DNA of 64,000 bases, from contig CM072885.1 in NCBI GenBank assembly GCA_037013685.1, positions 63,777,785 to 63,841,784 on the forward strand, in the 5' to 3' direction. The notes under the pieces are model-generated. The model was not told the origin of the DNA and ran no database searches. It was given only the letters and a program-made list of their open reading frames with translations. The first letter of the stretch is position 1; each line of letters opens with the position of its first letter. The position numbers and the translations under genes are program-made. This document shows, one piece after another, positions 52,275 to 63,800 of this stretch. The stretch comes from Acridotheres tristis. Lineage: Eukaryota > Chordata > Aves > Passeriformes > Sturnidae.

Positions 52275-52866
52275 TGTCGTGGCTCAATCTCAGCCAGACC
52301 CAAGCCCCTGGCAGCTGCTTACTCGCTCCCCCACCGGTGGGATTGTGGAGAGAATCAGATGGGTAAAAGCTGGAAAATCCACGGGTTGAGATAAAGACAT
52401 CTTAATAGGAAAAGCGAAGGCTGCACACAAAAGCAAAGCAAAACAAGGAATTGACTCCCTGCTTCCCATGGGCAGGCAGGTGTTCAGCACCTCCAGGAGG
52501 GCAGGGCTCCTTTCCCTAGAAGAGTGATTTGGGAAGACAAACACCATCACTGCAAACATCCCCTCCTTCCTCCTTCTTCCTCCCCCTTTACATACTGATC
52601 ATGATGTCACAGGGTCTGGAGCATCCCTTGGCTCAGTCAGGGTCACCTGTCCTGGCTGATTCTCCTCCCAACCTCCCAGGCACCCCCAGCCCCTCTCCAG
52701 CATGGCCTCTGAGGGGCAGGAAAAGCCTTGGCTCTCTGTGCAATCCCTGCTCAGCAATAACAACATCTCTGTGTTATCTCCCCTGTGTGCAGCACAGATC
52801 CAAACCACAGCCCCACTCCAGTCCCTGGGAAGGAAACTAAACTCCACTCCAGCCCAAAGCAGCACA
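52275..52866 (-). mobile_element. Solo LTR of an avian ERVL-type element with target-site duplication
   Basis: On the minus strand the element starts TGTGCTGCTTTGGGCTGGAG and ends TGAGATTGAGCCACGACA, a layout typical of a widespread avian ERVL LTR family. It is 592 bp. Flanks are TGTAA (52270-52274) and GGTAA (52867-52871), a 5-bp duplication with one mismatch. The reverse-strand AATAAAGAT-like and TATA-like regions are diverged. No internal genes remain, so it is a solo LTR. Confidence 0.85.
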
Positions 52867-52871
52867 GGTAA

Positions 52872-55560
52872 GAGGAGGGGAAGAGCCTGCCTTCTCCCTT
52901 CCCATGCCACACAAGACTCCAGGGATTGCACTTTGGACAAGGAGCAACAGGCATGGTAAGAAAGAAGACAAGTCCTGAAAATACTACAGTGGCTGCCACG
53001 AAAAAGCCTCAGCAAAATAGAAATCTAGGCTGCAATTTCTCAAGTGCTAACAGCAATCTACTTACATAATAAGAAATGTTACTGAAACTCATACCTCTAG
53101 AAGCATAATACAAATGAATGTTTTCTTGTTGTTTCTCATCAGGGACAACATTAGGTATTTGTATTACTTCTAAAGCAGCTTGCTTCAAGGTAGGTAAATT
53201 CAGAAGGAAAAATAACTCTTAGCCACAGGGCTAAAGCATCTAGTGAACATTCAGTTCACCTCCTATCAGTTCCTGTGGTGCTGCAATCATAACAACCACA
53301 AAACTCCCATAGAACTGGTTTGGTTTTGGTTTTTTGTGTGGTACTTAATCATTACTGGTCACATCAGGTACCTCAGAAATAAATTAGCTCCACATGACAT
53401 AGATAGACAATCTTTATTATGCAGCAAGAAAGAAATTAGCATGTCCAAAATCCACTCAGTCATCTACCTTTCCTAGTGCACTAAATACTTACAATTATGC
53501 ACATTATGAATATTTCCAATCAGAACTAGAGAAGGTTAAGTTAGAAGTTTTCTTTCCTTATGGCTTAGTCCCAGCCATAAACAGTTATGCAACAAAAATT
53601 ATCCCAAATGAAAAATCTGCCTGTTTTCTGAATAAAAGTTGCTCTTTAAAATAGCCACAAATTCAACACCACAGGAGTACGGAATGGAGACAGAAATGTG
53701 CAGGTAGCTAAAGCCCACAGGGGAAAATATTTACAGCTATGCCAGGTTAAGCTATGCTACATATCCTGTACCATCTTATGCAGTGGAATTACCATTGCAC
53801 AATTTGTGCTGGGGGTCTACAAAAACTGTAGTTCTGAACTGTCAGGAAAGCAAAGCAGTGCTGACTTATTTGCTGCTCATCTTCCTCTCACATGATCTTT
53901 GCTTTGAGGCACTGAAAATATTGATGCACCCCCAGTGTTTTTCCCTTGCAGAAATCAACTATTTTCATTACTCATCTCTTTGTGTTCCTGCCCTCATCTC
54001 TTGCACAATGCACATGATGCAAAGGGATCAGATGGTTTTTGAATTCTGTTGAAGCTGGTGGTAGAGCAAGATCATCTTGTCTGGAAGTCTCTACCTCGCT
54101 CATTTAAGGGTAAAGATGACACGTGATATCTACATGTAGTCATGACCTGAGTCTGCTAAATGTGAAATGATCTAGGGTATAATTTTAGGAACATTGAAAA
54201 TTTCTGAAAGATATTCTTTGGTAAGGACCTGCCTCAGTGCTGGCACAGCAAGTGGTTTACGTTGCTCCTGAATGCAACACTCCTACAATCTGGGGCACTC
54301 TGCAACTGGTTCTGTCAAGTACCAGCTGAGAACATTTCAGAGAGAAATGTAAACCCTTGCATCCCATCACATTGACCAGGGTCACATCAAAGAAATCATG
54401 ATTGGCATCGATCTTGTCTCCTAGAAAGACCAAGTATTTTGTGATTAGGTAATGGGAGGCAAGAGATTTATCTTCAGACAGCTTCCTGAGCTGCTTTACA
54501 ATCCTTGCACCATTTTGACAGGTGGAAATTAAAGCAAAGGGAGACTGAGTTATTTAAGGCTACATGGAAATCAGAAAGATAGAAGAAAAGGGATCATATT
54601 CCTTAACATCCTGGCTATAAGACCGGAGCACTCATTCCTGGTTACAGGTACAAGAAACAGAAAAAAGAGGGTGAGTGCTGATTAACAGCTTGATCCTTAG
54701 CCTCACTGACAGCAGAAGAATTAAATGCTGTGTGGGGATCATGTGCTCAAACCTCCCGTGGTTGTGGCTCACATTTGGTGTGAGTCAGTGAGAAACGTTC
54801 CTGAAAGTTCATGTGTCCTCACTGAAAAAATGCCAGTGGCCAGCAGGCAGCAGCGTTTTGCAAACACCAATCTGGTGCATCAATACGACATCACATGCTG
54901 TTATTAGGGTAACACTACATCAGCTTCATGCAATACCTACAGGACCCTTCATGAGATGTCATGTCTAAAGATGAACTGCAGTTAGCGTTCATCTTCCTGT
55001 GCTGTTTATCTTTCTGTGAACATGCCTCTCCAGCCCTGATGCAAGTTTCTATTACTATGTTTTAATAAAAGAGGGAAGACAAAATATTGCCAGGTTTAGC
55101 TTTGTTCATCAGATGTATTTCAAAAGCTGAAAGCCATTTTTGTATGAGCATCAGTGTGCACACACCTCAAGACAGGGACATTCTTTACAGGATCTTCAGC
55201 TTTAGGCACATCTGGCAGCAGCAGCAGCAGGGAGACACCTCCTGACTCTTCAGGAGTACGAAGGTGTAGGAGCACTCTGTGTAGTGACAGACCACAGAAA
55301 TACAGACATAGCAAAGCTGCAGAGGAACAGACAGGCTTTTTTCCAGGGCTTAATTCTGCTTTTGCAAGTCTGAAAATGACAACATTTTCCCTAGGCTGGT
55401 GTCTCATTATTCTTCTAATTCTACTCCTTAGTTTTCTCTTAGCCAAGTTTTAAACAGAGATGTGTCTACTGAGGTCGGTCCCAGTTTACAACACTGTGAG
55501 AGAATCTGAAGGTTTTTCACCTCCATCACTTTGCAAGATATATGTTCTGATTCACTCCAT
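52872..55560. other. Intergenic sequence, no gene recognised
   Basis: No supported gene or clear interspersed element was found. A short CAG run occurs near 55217-55231, inside a short open frame with no recognisable family. Confidence 0.4.
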
Positions 55561-55566
55561 GGGTCC

Positions 55567-56217
55567 TGTCCTGGTTTAGGACAAATTTGGGAGGAAACCT
55601 CTGAATGAGGTCCCTCCAGGGAAAAAAAAGAAAAAAAATATTCCAAGCAGTCCCTCCCCCAGTCGGCTCAGGGGGAAAAAAAAGAACAAAAAAAAAAATT
55701 GGAGAGAAGTGGGGAAAAAAAAAAGAAAACTGTTTATTCAACAGGCAACACACCTCCCAGCACAAAATGAATAATATCAAACAGCAAAACCTCTCGCTGT
55801 TCCAAGGAGATGGCAGATTTAGAAGAGTTCTTTCCCTGGGCTGCCCGGCTCACTCAGGCTGCTCTCAGTCCCTCCTGTGCTGGGGAATGCCGTGGCCCAG
55901 GCCAGGCCTGGTGGGCCACAGATGTGAGCTCCCGGGGCTCTTCTGAGTTTTCAGTCCAGAGCAGGTTCAAACAGTTCCAGGAAAAAACAGAAAAAGGGAA
56001 AAAAACAATCCAGGGGGCTTTTTTTTTGCTTCAGCTAGCCAGAAAACTAACCAAGAGCAAAGGAGAGCTCTCTCTCACTGTCCACCACAGACAGCACAGT
56101 CTGTGAGCAGGAATGCGGGGGAGCCCGTGCAGTCTCTGATAACAAACTCTGCACTTCTTCTTCCCCCCTCTTCACTCCTGGAACCAGTCTTAAAGTTGCA
56201 GAATTTAATATTCAACA
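55567..56217 (-). mobile_element. Second LTR-like element (avian ERV), boundaries uncertain
   Basis: The plus strand starts TGTCCTGGTTTAGGACAAAT and the segment closes at ATATTCAACA, so the minus-strand element would run TGTTGAATATT...AGGACA. A minus-strand AATAAA lies near 55735, with A-rich tracts at 55620-55725. The layout resembles songbird LTRs. No exact target-site duplication was found, and the right end could extend to about 56390. Confidence 0.55.
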
Positions 56218-56387
56218 CCAAGAGAACAGATGATTTGGGGATATAAGCATCATACAGTCACCCCAAGACAGTCCTGTCTAGTTGGAGGGTCAGTGAAACA
56301 CTCCAGGATGGTTCATCTGCTACAGCATATTAATTTTTATTTAGCTTTAACACTGGACCATCCTCAGGTGGTCCATCCATTCCATCA

Positions 56388-56753
56388 TCCATCCATCCAT
56401 CCATCCATCCACCCATTACCCATTCCATCATCCATCCATCCATCCATCCATCCATCCATCCATCCATCCATCCCTGCATCCATCCCTGCATCCATCCATC
56501 CCTGCATCCATCCCTGCATCCATCCCTGAATCCATCCCTGAATCCATCCATCATCCATCCATCCATCCATCCATCCATCCATCCATCCATCCATCCCTGC
56601 ATCCATCCCTCCATCCATCCATCCCTCCATCCATCCCTGCATCCATCCATCCATCCATCCATCCATCCATCCCTCCATCCATCCCTGCATCCATCCCTCC
56701 ATCCATCCATCCCTCCATCCATCCCTGCATCCACCATCCATCCATCCATCCAT

Positions 56754-56789
<36 letters not shown>

Positions 56790-56812
56790 CCCTGCATCCA
56801 TTCCTGAATCTA
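56388..56812. repeat. (CATC)n tetranucleotide array upstream of SULT4A1
   Basis: About 420 bp of CATC/CCAT repeats, interrupted by regularly spaced CCCTGCATC, CCCTCCATC and CCTGAATC variants, so it has a loose higher-order pattern. It ends about 290 bp upstream of the SULT4A1 start codon. The minus-strand reading yields open frames of Met-Asp-Gly-Trp repeats, which are an artefact of the tetranucleotide. Confidence 0.97.
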
Positions 56813-56963
56813 TCCTTGCATCCCTGCATCCCTCCCTGCATCCCTGCCCTGCCGGCCGGGCCGCGGCTGCGCTGCCCGCGGTGACATCACCGTGCGCGGA
56901 CCCCCGCCCGCCGTGCGCGGGGCTGTGCCGGGGGCCGCGGCTGCCGCGCCCGCCGCTCGCCCG

Positions 56964-57041
56964 CCCCTTCCCTTCCCCTCCCCTCCCCTTCCCTCCCCTC
57001 CCCTTCCCTTCCTCCATCCCTCCCTCCCTCCCTCCCTCCCT
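56964..57041. repeat. Pure pyrimidine tract in the SULT4A1 promoter/5'UTR
   Basis: About 78 bp of C and T with a single A (57016), made of CCCCTTCCC and CCCT units. The opposite strand has many GGG/GGGG runs separated by one or two bases, so it could form G-quadruplex or triplex DNA. It ends about 60 bp upstream of the start codon. Confidence 0.9.
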
Positions 57042-57101
57042 GCCGGCGGAGCGCCCGCGGCCCGAGCACCTCGGCCTCCCCCGCGGCCCGCAGGGAAGAG
57101 G

Positions 57102-57270
57102 ATGGCGGAGAGCGAGGCCGAGACCCCCAGCACGCCCTGCGAGTTCGAGAGCAAGTACTTCGAGTACAATGGGGTGCGGCTGCCGCCCTTCTGCCGCGGG
57201 AAGATGGAGGAGATCGCCAATTTCCCGGTGAGGGACAGCGACGTCTGGATTGTCACCTATCCCAAATCAG
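57102..57270 (+). CDS. SULT4A1: SULT4A1 coding exon 1 (gene continues beyond the window)
   Basis: SULT4A1 is the highly conserved, brain-enriched member of the cytosolic sulfotransferase family; its physiological substrate is unsettled. This exon encodes residues 1-57 and begins [12 protein letters not shown]. It includes [20 protein letters not shown] and ends in WIVTYPKSG, the start of the PAPS 5'-phosphosulfate loop. The donor is TCAG|GTAGGC at 57271, after the first base of the Gly57 codon. Only four differences from the human exon are noted from memory (Cys13, Tyr22, Asn23, Asp45). The ATG has A at -3 and G at +4. No second exon, which would start with the TSLLQEVV-type segment, was found before 64000, so intron 1 exceeds 6.7 kb. 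Confidence 0.96.
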
Positions 57271-57314
57271 GTAGGCGGGCGGGCGGGCCGGGGCTGCCGC
57301 GGCTGCTGGGGCGG

Positions 57315-57363
57315 CTCCTCCTCCTTCTCCTTCTCCTTCTCCTTCTCGTCCTCCTCCTCTCCC
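57315..57363. repeat. CTCCTT/CTCCTC pyrimidine repeat in SULT4A1 intron 1
   Basis: A run of CTCCTTCTCCTTCTCCTT type lies 45 bp past the donor. It produces poly-Leu or poly-Ser frames that are not coding. Confidence 0.85.
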
Positions 57364-57456
57364 GTCTCGCAGGGCAGCCGGGGCCGGGAGCGGGGGCTGG
57401 AGGTGCGGCATGTGGGAGCGAGGCCTGAGCCCGTTCGCAACCGCGGGTGTGCCCGG

Positions 57457-57812
57457 GGATGGTGCCCTATATCCAAGGATGGTGCCCTGTATGCGGGGAT
57501 GGAGCCCTGTATCCAAGCATGGTACCCCGTGTCCAGGGATGGTACCCTGTATCCGCGGATGGAGTCCTGGGGATGGAACCCTGTATGCAAGGATGGTACC
57601 TTGTATCCCGGGATGGAGATTTGGGACCAGGGTGGTGTCCTGTATCCAGAGATTGTGTCCTGTATGCGGGGATGGTGTCCAAGGATGGAGCCCTGGAGCC
57701 AGGGTGGTGTCCTGTATCCAGAGATTGTGTCCTGTATCCGGGAATGGTGTCCGGTGTCCGGGGATGGTGCCCGGTGTCAGAGAAGGTGCCCCGTGTCCAG
57801 GTGCGGTGCTCC
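57457..57812. repeat. 20-bp minisatellite in SULT4A1 intron 1
   Basis: About 18 diverged units of GGATGGTGCCCTGTATCCAA. Most are 20 bp, some 19, and two are shortened to 13-14 bp. A two-unit block containing GGTGGTGTCCTGTATCCAG is itself duplicated about 71 bp apart. The array starts 187 bp past the exon 1 donor. Confidence 0.95.
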
Positions 57813-60800
57813 GCGCCCAGCAGCGCAGAGCTGAGAGCCTGTCCCGGGCACGGAGGGGGTTCAGGACCCTGTGGGTGACCCAGGGAGGGTGGGTACAGGC
57901 CGAGCGCTGCCCCGGTGACCCCGCCTGGGTGATCCCGAGCCGCCGGAGTGTGACGATGCTGCTCCGGGAAGGGAAATCTCGCTCAGCTGCAAAGATGTCG
58001 AACGGGGAAGGTGTGTGGCATCAGTGCGAATGTCTGCTGTGGTGCACGGCTCTGGTGTCTGCTGCACAGCCTTCCCTCCGTGCTGCGCTCCCGAGGCGGC
58101 TGCCCGGATCGCTCTGGGGGAACATGTGCTCCAAGTACGTTCTTGCTGCTCTGTCTGAATCGCCAGAAAGGTCTCCTGTTTGCAGTACAAGTGAATGTTT
58201 TGTCCAGTAAATGCATCCTTTGGCTGTTGCACACCATTTGGGTGTATACTTGTAATGCCATATTTCTTGATTTTCTGTCCTCTCTATTTCCAAGCAAAAA
58301 TATTTAAAGAGAATTGCCATGAATGTAGGGATAGATAATATGGGAGCTTTGTACCCACCTGATAAAATCAGATGAACTCTTGTAAGTGCATTCTTGAGTG
58401 ACTTTTTCTTGACAATGGGATGATCTCTTTCTAGGAAATCCAAAGTCCACTGGAGATAACAGATGTCAGCTCTGTAAATGCCAAGATGTTTCAGTATTGT
58501 AGGTTTCTGACTTACTTCATTGTTTGTTGTGTGAATGGCTAATGTTTTCAATTTCCTGGTGTGCTGCTTCAAGCATGCACATTTCTATAGTGTAGCATCT
58601 ACCATGTTTTTATCATTTCTCAAGCAGTTTCAAGCATTTGTCTTTACATTTTTTGATATTTTGTTACTAACTATGCTTTTAAAGACTGGCAAGAGCTTGC
58701 TAGATAACGCATTAGATAAGGGAAAATATATAGATGGATAGCCCTCAAAATACTAGGATAAGGAGTAGACAGCTACATTTAAATTGTGTCTTTAAACTGT
58801 CCTCTTCGAGATTTATAACATGCAGCACCAACACTATTAAATCCTTTGTGGTTTAAGATTTCAGTTTTGAGAATCTGAAGCTACAATGTTCTTGTAAAAT
58901 TGCACCCCAATTTCATAGTGGCATCTTGTTAAATATCCTCAGACAATCTTAGCCAGCCACAATATCATTAATAGCTACCAATAGCTTCGTTTGGATGGCT
59001 AGACAGTTGGCTGTGGAAAGCCAGCTTGCATAATCATATTTCATTTGCTGTTTTGTGCTTATAGCATCATAATATGAGATCTTTTGGGGCCTCAGTGACA
59101 GGGAGCTGCCCACTTAGAAAATGGACATGCTACAAGACGATTTACTGGCAGTCACTGGGAAAAGAAAAAGATGGGTGAGAAATGGGGCACCGAAACTGAA
59201 GGTGCAGTATTGTGTGGATGAGCTGGAGGAGCAGCCTTGAGATCAAAATAGGATTTTATTTGCCAGGAAAGAGAATGCTTGCATGGTGGGTAATCTGATG
59301 TCCTTGGTGAGGGAATAGACTCTGGACAATAATAGCATCTTCAAGCTCCACCTTCTTGTAGCCCAAAGCCTACCAAGACCCTTGGAAGCTTGTTTTGTCA
59401 GCTGCTCCTCTGTGGCTTACAGCTGATTAGAGCTTCAGAGGTGCTGCTGGCTAGTGACAGGCATGGGGGCAGAAACTGGGCTTCCCTGGGATGGTTCCCA
59501 CTGATCCAGCCAAGGTCATGCAGAAAGTCTACAGCAAAGCCAGGAATTAAATCCAGAAGCCCATTATCCTAACCACAACTTATCTTTCTGCCTCTCAATA
59601 CTGTTGACAAAGATTTTTCTGATTACTGTACCTAATCAGAATTTTCATGATGTTGCTGTAATGGAAAAAATGTAGGTTCACAAAACAGATTTTGTGCACA
59701 AAATGCAATTATTTGGGGTTCCTTCAGAAATGGTTCTGCTTGTTCTGGTAATATTTAAAGGTAGAACATGGCTGGGACCACTTACCTAGTTTCTGTGAAT
59801 AAATTGTGTTTGAACAATACTTCAAGAAAGAAAAATGCACCAATGTCGAATAGGTCCAACAGAAAACTTTTTTCTTGTTCCTAAGGAAATCAGCTTTGTG
59901 CAGTGTAGCAGCAGCTCTCCATCTGCTCAAACTGTGGAAAATACCCAAACAAGTCTGTGTGCTGGATGTGTGAGAGGCCAGAGTCTGTGGCTACAAGCAG
60001 AAGGCTCCAGCAGTAGCTGTTGACCACATGGTGGCTTTTCTGGCAAAGAAAATCCACAGGTGGCTCATAGGGCCAAGACTGCTTCAGCTGTCCCAGGAAT
60101 AGACAATGCAGCTCCAAACATGTGAAATGGAGGTGATGCTTGGAAATAGTTACAGTTATTTGTAAATTGGGAGTGACCCAGGAAGAAGCTGTTTCAATAA
60201 TGGTAGAAAATCAAATGTACCAGTGGCCTTACTGGCAGTAATGTAATAAGCCTAATGGAAAGTGACTCTGCTTTAATGTGATTTCCACTGACTGATGGCT
60301 GAATAATGATATCCCTTATATCTTTAATTATTCTTAGCACCTGTGCCCAATCAATGGTAACAGCTTTTGGGAGCTTCTGGACTATGAGAAACTTTATGCC
60401 TAAAACCCAGAGACTCAGATACATTAATGTGTGTCTATGTTTGTACATATGGGAGTACTGTAATTATAGAAAACCTTTTTGTTCATGATTGATAATTTAA
60501 AATCAGGTGTGCTACTGAAGAAATGAAGTCAAAAGTTTCATCTTCCACATAACTTTGTCGTGTAGAGGGGGCAGGCTGAGTGGAACATGCAGGTTTGCAG
60601 GAGAAAGTGTAAACCAGAATGCCATTGTCTGTAGTGTTAAATAACTGGAAGTCACACCACAGATAAGATGCAGATGCACTGTTTATAGGGAGCACTGTGC
60701 CTCTGTCACAACTTGCATTGAACTTCCTCTCATCCTGTGGATTTCCTGTACCCTACTTGAAAATTCAAATTCTCATCTGTGATCTTAAGCTTCAGAATTA

Positions 60801-63800
60801 ATGGAGAAGCAATTTTTTTCATGGTCTTCCCTCAGTCACCGTGCTAAGAGCCAGGTCAGCTGTTTGTAATATCAGTGATTTCAGTGGAATTAAATCAGTC
60901 CCTAAAGTGTAGTGTTTAGTTCAGGTTCACTCAGAGTTTTATTGTGTCTTACAGTGTCACCCTGACTGGCCACATGCTTTCTCAGAAGTGGTGCACAGCA
61001 GCTCCCTTAAAACCATCATGTGTGTGTTCAAAATGAATGTGTACTTTGCATTCTTGGGTCAAAACCCACAAGTTCATGCTTTTGCAAAACTGGTAATTTG
61101 AGAAAGTGAGCTGTTTACATTAATAATAAAGATCTCTCTCCCATGGCGATTATTTTGCCAAATAATCTTTTGGAGGTCTGTGTGAAAAATTGTGAATTGT
61201 TAGCAAATATCAGCTTCAAGTCCAACCAGTTAATGAGAATTTGCATGTGATACCAGACAATGGATCGAAAGAGGAAATGTTGCCTTTGGCCTTACCTGTC
61301 TGGGTAAGGTAATCTATAGATTCTCAATTTCCCATGTAGTACTGGATTTTAGTAACTACGCTTTGGCTGTTAGGGATATGATGGCTCTAGACCTTTGCCT
61401 TAATGATGTGCCAGCAGTGAGTTTGTGGGTCATTCCAAGGACAGCTTTCATGTGTATATATTTACTGAGCTCTCCTCTTTGGAATTCTTTCACACTCACC
61501 TTTGGTGTTATGTGAAATGAACCAGGGAAGGTCAGTTTGAGTTGTCTATTTTGTGATTTGTTTGAGAGGCTCTGTGTGCACAGGACATGCCTCTGGCAGT
61601 GCATTGCATGCACAGGGGATTCTCTGTTCTCCTCCTGGTCTGTGTGCCTCTCCCACTGTGTGCACACCTCTTTTATCCTCCTATTTCTAGAACTCCTGAA
61701 TCCAACACTTCCTCTTGCTGGGTCACCAGGATGTGCCAGTCCCTTCCCTGGCTGATGGAGGAGCTCTGTCCTTCCTCTCTCTTACTGTCTCTGCATTCTT
61801 CCATGGCCCATTTCCATCCCATAATCCCCGTTATGTTCTTCCCATGCAGAGACTCTCAGGTTTTCTTCTGCTATGGGGAAGGAGTTGTTTGATGCATTGA
61901 CCATTACAGCTATTACAGTGACAATTGTTAAACTGTGGGATACAGAGGGTATAATATAAACAGGAGTTCTTAATCTTTGTCTGATTCCCCAGTAAAAGTA
62001 ATAGACTTCAGCTCATCAACATGTAAAATGTTCTTTGATTAGACTTGGCACACAAAGGTCACTACACCTAAAGAAAAGAGAGGCTTGAACCACTGGAGAT
62101 GTAGACGTAGGTGATTTTTGTTTGGCTATGAAGCTGGTTTAAGGATTTCTTCTCTTTGGCCTCTTGTTTATTCCCCTTCCAATGAGCCTTAGCTGTCTGT
62201 GGGACAATGTTATAAAACAGACTGGAAAAATCTTGAGTAAAGAAATACATTACAAAGAAAATGTCCTGGGTAAGTATGCCAAAAACTTGCTTTGTTTATC
62301 TTGTTCAACCCTACTTTTCATGTTTTCCACAGACTGTAAAAATCCAGTGAGGTTATATTTACAGGTGAGATTGGTATTACTGTACTTCACAGTAACAGTC
62401 TCATTATTCAATAAACAGAGTATTATTGCTTGACTAAGTTCACGTGGCTGCAGATACCCAGATGTGCCCAGGTCGAACACTGCTGACAGTCAGTCCTGAT
62501 TTGCACAGTCATAACTGAGAGGAGAATCAGGCTGAAAGGTTGCCCAAGGATGTTCCTGAGCTGTGGGAGACTGGGCTGGGAGCTGTCAGAGGGACATGTG
62601 GCAGCTGCAGTGGATTGCAGAGGTTTCCCTCCTAATGGCAGGTCTGAGTGGCCTTTGTGACAAAGGCTCCTCAGGGGACACAAGCATCCATGTGTGTTAA
62701 ATTAATTGACTTGCCTTAATTTCCAGTGTTCTCATATGGAACTTCTTCCAGCAGTTTTGTTGGTATTGTTTTGTAACAACAGCTCTGCAGTTGCAAAAGA
62801 GCCAGATTCGGCTGTGCTGGATTTATAGTGCTATAACCTCTGCAGAATTTTGTTGCCTTGGGCTTTAAACCATTTTCATTTAAAGAATTAATGTAAATGT
62901 TACAGGCCCAGAGGCATGCCTTGAAAAATCATGAGGCTGGCTTAAAAATCAAATTTTTACACAAAATACATTGGGGATTCTTTTCCTTTCACCTCTGATT
63001 TTTTAAGCAATCTGTGACATGGAATGATGAGAAACCTCTGTTAGTTTCACAAATCTGGATGAACGAGTTGATATCTTTAAAATCAGAATAGAACATGTAA
63101 CTTTTTCTCTCTGACAATAACATCACAGTTATTTGGTTTCTTTAAGCAATGTATAAAGCTCAGATATTGCTCTGTTTTAATGACAGATGAATGTGAATCA
63201 ATTCCCATACCAGCTGGCCAGAATGAATGGAATTCTTTTCCAAACAGGAAGGGAACAGCAAACTGCATTGTGTGATAGAGATATACTGTGTGAGCTGTCT
63301 CTTCAGGGACTGATGGACAGGGTCTGTGTTTGAATCTGATTTCGTGGTCTTGGTGACTGAAATCATGTTCCTTCCACCACTGAGAAGAGTAAATACTCCA
63401 CAGCTTAAGCTCACTCCATCAAGGACCATTCAGGTGCAGAAAGTGACTCCTGTAGATTAATATTTCTGGGGGTTAGAGCCACTGGGTTCCTGTGCTTTGA
63501 AAATCCTTCTGAAATGGGTCTATCTTTTTATTTATATATAGCTCAAAATACCTTCAGGTACTGACTCACTCTTAAATGCTGCTAGGCAAAGAAATTATAA
63601 ATAAAACTACCAAAAAATAAGTAATTGAAGACAATGTTTGCCACTGATGCATTTGACTTGATTTCAATGTGAGTAGAATTGAATAAGTCCTTGTGTGCCT
63701 CAAACTTGAAATAAAAGCAGAGGAAAAAGATATCTGTGGTTAAGGGAAACTTCTTTTATAATCTAGATAGCAGTGTTTCTCTTGTGACCCTTTTATCAAA

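Larger units (their letters stand above)
56840..57456. promoter_or_regulatory. SULT4A1: SULT4A1 promoter and 5' CpG island
   Basis: GC- and CpG-rich sequence flanks exon 1. A CRE-like TGACATCA lies at 56882-56889, one base from the TGACGTCA consensus, followed by two GTGCGCGG words. No TATA box was seen. CREB/ATF control is reported for mammalian Sult4a1; use of this site here is inferred. Confidence 0.75.

Noticed and set aside
56330..57017. Long minus-strand open frames (up to 210 codons) rich in Met-Asp-Gly-Trp
   Set aside because: They are the translation of the (CATC)n array; a tetranucleotide without in-frame stops reads open in several frames. No splice or protein support.
57250..58210. 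Plus-strand frames of 143-266 codons after SULT4A1 exon 1
   Set aside because: They lie past a clear donor and consist of minisatellite translation.
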